Positions 58,370-64,000 of a stretch of DNA of 64,000 bases are shown in pieces. Source of the stretch: Gigaspora rosea (lineage: Eukaryota > Glomeromycota > Glomeromycetes > Diversisporales > Gigasporaceae). The number at the start of each line of letters is the position of its first letter. Positions within the stretch are counted from its first letter, which is position 1. The stretch lies in NCBI GenBank assembly GCA_003550325.1, contig QKWP01000068.1:62001-126000 (forward strand). The letters run 5' to 3'. The position numbers were made by a program, and so were the translations under genes. The notes below the pieces were generated by a model, which saw only the letters and a list, made by a program, of their open reading frames with translations, did not search any database and was not told where the DNA came from.

Positions 58370-59700
58370 GAATAACTAGTGTGAGTATTAAGTTTAAGTC
58401 TGTTCATTTTAATGACTGTTTCAAAAGGAATATATATATGAGGTTTAATTCTGTTCACTTTAACAATTTAGGTTCAAAAAAATATATGTATAATTAATGT
58501 AATCATTTAATTCTGACGTGAGTACAAAATTTAATTCTGTTCACTTTAGCAAGTGTGTTTTAATAGAACGTATAATTATTTAACTATTCAATAAATCACC
58601 ATGGCGAGTATGAAGTTTATTGAAGTTTGCATATACTTAATTTAAATGATAGTGATTGTAATTGTGATTACCAAAGCTAGTCAATTTATCAAGAGCGTCA
58701 ATCTCATGTTTATGATAAATTAGCTAGCTGGCTTTAGCAATTGCAATCAATCAATCACAATCATTTAAAATTAATTTTAATTTATCATAGAGGTCACAAA
58801 ATTATGAAAACTGCAATAATTTTGGGATTGCATCTTAAAAGAATCTATAATTAACTATAATCATTTAATTGTTCAATAAATTACTAGTGTAAGTGTGAAA
58901 TTCTGTTCACTTTAACAATTATTTTTCAAGAAAATGTATAATTAACTTTAATCATTTAATTGTTCAATAAATTACCAAGTAAATTCCCAGGGTGAATATG
59001 AAGTTTCTGTTCACTTTAACGATTGTGTTTTAAGACAAGCATAAAGCTTAATTCTGTTTACTTTAATGATGTTTCAAGACAATGTATAATTAATTGTAAT
59101 CAATTAATCGATCAATAAATAACCAACGTAAATATGAAGTTTAATTCTGTTCACTTTAATGATTGTGTTTCATAAAATTTAAATTACTGGTATGAGTATG
59201 AAGACTAATTCTGATCATTTAATGATTATGTTTAAGAGATGTATTATTAACTATAATCATTTAATTGATCATTAATTATCAGTATGAATTTGAAGTTATC
59301 GAAATAGTAGAAATCAGGGCAAAAAAATTCTTTTTGGTGTATACAATGTGTATACCCATGTACTATGTATATATGTATGCCAGATTACCTTAGCACATTG
59401 ATGTAAGTTTGATACTTACATGTTTATTGTTTATTGAAAAACAATTACATGTTTAATGTTACAGGTGCTGCCAGTATATAAGTATATAGCATACACCAAA
59501 AAAAACTTTTTTGCCCAATTTTTAGTATTTTGAAACCTGTGATAATTCTGTTCAATTAAAGTTCGTGTTTCAAGAATTATATTATTAACTTAAATGATTT
59601 ATTATTAATTACTGGAATGAGTATGAAATTTAATTCTGTTTCCTTTAATGATTGTGTATCAAAAGAGTGTATATGTATAATTAATCATAATTATTAGAAT
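58370..59700 (+). repeat. Degenerate ~110-bp tandem array with splice-like cores
   Basis: About ten units share (A)TTAC(T/C)AG-T-GTGAGTATGAAG, TTTAATTCTGTTCACTTTAA, TGATTGTGTTTCAAG and ATAATCATTTAATTG..CAATAAATTAC. Cores lie near 58,376, 58,512, 58,597, 58,884, 58,985, 59,119, 59,183, 59,276 and 59,612. An inverted repeat occupies 58,640-58,790. Each core looks like an acceptor followed within 0-3 nt by a donor on the plus strand, but spacing and AG/GT are not consistently kept. Confidence 0.6.
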
Positions 59701-60302
59701 AGCAAGTAAGTTCTGTTATAGAAATTCTTATAAATAATAATTTCAATACTAAACTTTAACCATTGTATATATGTATTTAGTGTATAAGAATTCACTTCCA
59801 CAATGTAAACAAATACCGAGTGCATAGTATTAAAAAATTTTCCACATCCGAAACCACGGATCAAATGCTAGTATATATTAAATCCTAATAATTTGATACA
59901 CAAAAATTATATAGTTCACTGCATTTGCCGATGTGTTTCTTGTTAAGATTTTTGACTTTCTTATAAAAAAGCAAATTAAAATTTTTTCAGCATAAGAAAA
60001 ATAAACTGATTCAGAATTTTGCCCATAATTTCTTCAAACCATATTAAGCAATGCTCGAATCATCTAATCGAGCTTACTCAAATTTACGTTCCTGGTTTCG
60101 CGTGACAGCGTCGCGCAGCTATATTATTTATTAGGTAATCAAATAACAAGCAAATTTTGAAAATTCACGTTTCACAATTTTAAGAGAGTTGTTTAAGGCG
60201 TTAAAAAACATTGGTGTGGCCACGTTAGAATACTTGATTAGCCAGTGGAATAGACGGACATCTGCGCTCTGATATAATCCTTATTTTGGTGGGGTGGCAA
60301 TC

Positions 60303-60600
60303 AATTAATCAACAATCACTTCACCGACATAACATTTCACCGACAATTATTCACCGACAAGTTCATTTTACCGACAGTTTATTTCACCGAAGCTCATTTC
60401 ACCGACAAAGTAATTCTGGTCATTGTCGTTAGGGTCAGGGTAGAATTAGGTAGAATTGGGGCTAAAATTAGGGTGCTTTTTGAAAAAAAACTTGTCGGTG
60501 AAATGAACTTCGGTGAAACAAACTGTCGGTAAAATGAACTTGTCGGTGAGTATTTGTCGGTGAAATGTTATGTCGGTGAAGTGATTGTCGGCGAAATAAT
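60303..60600. mobile_element. CACCGACA foldback element
   Basis: The left arm is five to six variants of TTTCACCGACAA; the right arm is their exact inverse (TTGTCGGTGAAATG). The arms are about 110 bp around a short AT-rich centre. Same family as the intron insertion at 15,172. The minus-strand ORF across it is a by-product. Confidence 0.85.
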
Positions 60601-60683
60601 ACGAACCCATTTTGGTGTGACCCGTTAGAATATTTGATTGGCCAGTTGAACAGAGCGACATTTGTGTTTTAATATTAAAGATA

Positions 60684-60950
60684 TATTGAGTGAATTTACA
60701 TTACGAAATATTTTTGGCAAAGATAGTTAATTTTATACTCACTCTTCTGGAATATCGCTAATAGTTGTGTGATCATTTAAAATATTGTTAGCCCAAGTTA
60801 TCACGAACGAAAACATGTATCCGATCTTAAACTCACTCTCAAAAAGTCGATATAATTCATATTAAATGTTATTTCATCAATTTTTAATTTTTGCTACACT
60901 CACGAGCTGGTAATTGAAATATTAATATTTAGCTTTAATAAATTATGCTA
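60684..60950 (-). pseudogene. Copy C: fragment of the micro-exon array
   Basis: About 270 bp matching 16,990-17,260 of gene A. It holds the 15-nt exon (60,743-60,757, same sequence as A), a unit whose acceptor is mutated (the AG before AGA, near 60,833, is lost), and the CTC exon (60,904-60,906) with its donor GTGAGT. It lies directly beside a CACCGACA foldback element, which may have helped to mobilise it. No kinase sequence adjoins it, so it is a dead fragment. Confidence 0.75.
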
Positions 60951-60954
60951 ATAG

Positions 60955-62300
60955 GTAAATTCGATGTTTTTTTTTTTATAAAAGTTACTATAATCACCGG
61001 TAGAATAAATAGCAACCTTTTATTCGCACATTTAATATACAACTTCTGACGTGTGTACATTTTAATAGGGACACCACACCAATTTCTTACTGGGATTTAG
61101 ATAGCGACCTTGCTTTACGGTACTTATTTTAACGATCTTGTTTACTTCGTTGCAACTATTTATTTAATGAATTTGTTTATCGGTGTGTTAAGTAATGAAA
61201 TAAGTGAAACCAAAACAAGAGAGGCATATTTAATTCTAAAAGTTGAGGTATAGTCTTTAAGAAATATTAATCCTTTTATTATAATAATTATATAGGTATT
61301 AAGAAGAAATTGAATTATTCTATATGTTACCCTATTAACGAAGAAAAGAACCCCATAAAAAAACAAAAATTTTTCGAATTACAAAAATATTTTTTTATTT
61401 ATATTTAAAGTTTTTATTGAGAACATGCACTATACAGTATACACAAAAAGATAAATGGACAGGTATAAAAAACCTTAATATTTCAAAAGCTTTTAATGAA
61501 GTCCTCCTGCTTCCTGAGAACTTAAACAAATTGAAGTGGCAATTAAAGGACTACCAACTATTAGAGAGATTAAGAAGGAAATTGTAGTGGAGTTAAGAAA
61601 GTGATTCAGAAGGAGATTCAGGATGAGACCAAGAAGATATTAGATTCAATTAAAATCCGAAAACAAAATGAATAAACAATCTTTATAATTGAAAATTAAA
61701 TATTTTAAAAAAAAATTTTTTTTTTACACAAATCAATTTAGAATAAGATCTGCCATTTTTTATTAAACACAAAAGCAGTTATATTAATAAAATTTTGCAG
61801 AATAGCTCTTTAAAGTTTGTATTTTCTCATATTTATTACAGTATTATGATATTTATAACATAAAAATTGATCTTCCAAAGATCTTTTGTTTTGTCAATTT
61901 CCCTTTCTTTTGTAGCACACCATATATTATTTGTAGAACAATATAAAACCAAACAGCATTTTTATTGAAGATAAACTCAATTAATCACTAAATCGATTGA
62001 ACAAAAAAAAAGAACAGTTTAAATGCACAATAAATCGTTTTTATTCTCACCTTAAATCGATAATGACGCGCATGCCAGGCAACTGATAAAATTTACACAA
62101 GTACGTGCGAAAAAAATATGGAAAATTGGATAATTGAATCTAATCATAGATTTATTTAAAAAAATTTATGATAGTCATATTGATTACCTAGCCAATTAGA
62201 TCTCATAAAGGTACCATCTTCATGCGAATATAAAAAAAAATAAAATAAAAAAATAAAATGAAAAATAAATAGTTATAATTATAAAATATAGAAAGATATT
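60955..62300. other. AT-rich, no gene recognised
   Basis: A minus ORF (61,160-61,366) and a decayed plus-strand coding-like stretch near 61,500-61,660 (rich in GAAGGAG codons with stops) are the only signals. Neither is supported. Confidence 0.35.
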
Positions 62301-62301
62301 T

Positions 62302-62305
<4 letters not shown>

Positions 62306-62371
<66 letters not shown>
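62306..62371 (+). repeat. Long A homopolymer
   Basis: An uninterrupted run of about 66 A residues, just beyond the 3' flank of copy D. It could be the tail of a retroposed sequence in plus orientation or a slippage expansion. Its true length is uncertain from sequence reads. Confidence 0.7.
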
Positions 62372-62374
<3 letters not shown>

Positions 62375-62673
62375 ATTTAAAAAAACTAAAAACCTCAAAA
62401 CTTGTCTTATAGAATTTTATGTATTGAGATAAAAAAAAACTTAAAATTAAGAAAAAAATCTCAATATATAAATAATTATCTAAAAATTAAATCTTGATTA
62501 AACTTATTGTTAATTAATTAATTTAAATATAATTTATTTAGCTAATTACCTTTCTTTAAAAATAAAAATTAATTTATTATATTTATATCAATAAATTTTT
62601 GTCAATATATATTAATACTTGCCTAATAAGAATTTTCATATGTTAAGCAATAATTTATTGCTTATTTGCTAAT

Positions 62674-63920
62674 TTACAGATTGTCAATATTGAACCGGTG
62701 TAAATAATTATTCCAATAGATGCTACAAAGAAATATTCGTTTATACTCACAATCTAATAATTTAAAAAATTTATATAATATTAAATATCATTCCTTTTAA
62801 ACTCAAATTTAGCAAAATTTAAACAACAATTCTATACTTACTCACTAATATTAATGATCATTTAAAATGTAATATTAATTTACTATACAACTTTATAAAC
62901 AATGTAAATCGAATTTATATTTACCTCCTGGTAGTAAATTGTTAATTATTTTATTTATAATTCAACTTAAATGTAATATATTTGTATACTTACAAGCTGG
63001 TAGGTAAATATTATTGATTTAAAATTTTTTAAATAAGAAATTCTTATTCACGAAAAAATATTCATGAAATATAAACTTACACACTAGTAATTGATATATA
63101 ATTAAAAAAAAAGAAGCTCTAGTAGTTTTAAGTTAAAATAAAGGTGCTTTATACTCACTCACTGGTAATTTGAATAAAAACAATTCGATAGTAAATATTA
63201 ATTTACTATTATAAAATTTAATTTAATGGACACTATTGAAATTAATACTTACTTCCAAAATTTTATATTCAATTTAAACAATATAAATACTTACACGCTT
63301 AATTTTAAAATATCATTAACACTGAGTAGTTTTAATAAATAAATTTAGCAATAAAATTTGCGCTTACATTCTAAATAATAAATATTTGAAAATCATGAAT
63401 ATTATGAGATAAATTATAACAAATCATTGTGGGTATTTAACTTACTCTCTGATGATTATTATCGATACAATTAATATAATTGTTAAATATTGACTATGAT
63501 TTTATAATAAAAATTTTATACATACTTCCTAGAATTTAGTGCAATTATTTGTAATTATTCATTATAATACAATCTAAATTAATGTAAATTTTATGCTCAC
63601 ATGCTAATAATTTAACAATTAAAGCGCTATTTAGTAATATTTCATTTAATAAATGATTATATTTAATTAAACATACATTCTAGAAATAAAAAATGATTTG
63701 AAGCATTATTAAATATAAATTGCTGATTAAGTAGTAAACAAAAATAGCAAAACTTACAAGCTGGTATATAATTATTTTGAGTTATTATTTTGATTAAAAC
63801 AAATTAAAATGAATAATGCTATCAGTGATATACTCACAATCTAGCAATTGAAATAGTTTAAAGTATTAATTGTATTAACTAAGATTCGCTTAATAGATGA
63901 ATTGTATTTATAATTACTTC
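62674..63920 (-). CDS. Copy D: 3' end of a second micro-exon gene (runs off the window)
   Basis: Exons from the window edge downward: 63918-63920 GAA; 63838 ATT; 63758 CTT; 63677 AAT (donor GTATGT); 63601 CAT; 63526 GAA (GTATGT); 63446 AGA; 63368 AAT; 63295 CGT; 63253-63255 GAA; 63159 TGA; 63081 TGT; 62994 CTT; 62925 GAG; 62842 TGA; 62751 ATT; terminal 62674-62722 ending in TAA. In phase 2 it reads KFLIMKEIVNDVLSEF, homologous to the end of gene A, and ends IDNL-stop like A. The terminal exon begins earlier than in A (acceptor TTTGTAG) and stays in frame for 16 codons. The unit at 63,253 lacks a canonical AG (TTTTG), so this copy may be decaying or use a weak acceptor there. The two TGA triplets are read across junctions. 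The 5' part lies beyond 64,000. Confidence 0.75.
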
Positions 63921-64000
63921 CTGGTAAATATATTTTGTTAAATAATTAGCGTTGCTCTGATTTATAAGTATGTATAATCCCCGATCACTTATCAAGATCA

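Noticed and set aside
60446-60661. Minus ORF with repeated HFTD motifs
   Set aside because: Translation of the CACCGACA foldback element.

Overview
The window looks like AT-rich nuclear DNA of an arbuscular mycorrhizal fungus (Glomeromycotina, Rhizophagus-like). Three things point there: tyrosine-kinase-like domains of the expanded Rhizophagus type (HRDLHDKN, DFGLS, 'GTPVDFKNLY..AW'); a decayed copy of the WD40/TRP-channel-like protein family seen in those genomes; and very dense MITEs, foldback elements, hAT remnants and LTR fragments. The assignment rests on recognition of families, not on a search.

The main content is one gene on the minus strand, about 21.74 kb down to 7.12 kb. Its first part (exons 1-10, 21,739-17,789) encodes three fused protein-kinase domains; the middle one has HRN instead of HRD. 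The rest (17,700-7,121, 10.6 kb) is an array of about 98 micro-exons. 89 of these are exactly 3 nt long and the others are 6, 9, 15 or 21 nt. Each is bounded by an acceptor (yAG or AAG) and a donor (GTRAGT-like) and separated by introns of about 55-120 nt. Joined, they keep one open frame of 127 codons that ends at a stop at 7,121-7,123. The introns are in phase 2, so almost every codon is cut between its second and third base. The two other frames of the joined exons contain stops. The product reads like an ordinary helical protein.

Paralogous copies support this. Copy B (49,694-54,366, minus) repeats the three kinases and the first 16 micro-exons, but has a nonsense codon and frameshifts. 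Copy C (60,684-60,950) is a small fragment of the array. Copy D (62,674 to the window end, minus) is the 3' end of another array. Its single-codon exons translate in the same phase into a diverged homologue (KFLIMKEIVNDVLSEF against TFLNVKEIMQAVLSEL) ending in the same IDNL-stop.

Layout: 1-3,050 decayed WD40/TRP-like gene (minus) with an hAT-type MITE; 3.06-6.63 kb SINE and foldback elements; 7.1-21.74 kb gene A with MITEs in its introns; 22.08-25.09 kb large inverted-repeat element containing a SINE, a mariner-like MITE and a 65-bp tandem triplicate; 26.4-30.7 kb non-autonomous LTR retrotransposon with Gag remnants and a Sel1-like insert; 33.2-36.9 kb decayed hAT transposon; 37-41 kb repeats; 42.86-43.54 kb condensin SMC4 fragment; 46.5-49.6 kb decayed kinase gene (plus) split by a TA-flanked element; 49.7-54.4 kb copy B; 57.6-60.6 kb repeats, including a tandem array with splice-like cores; 60.7-64 kb copies C and D.

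All exon calls are from reading splice-like motifs by eye. No transcript evidence was available.
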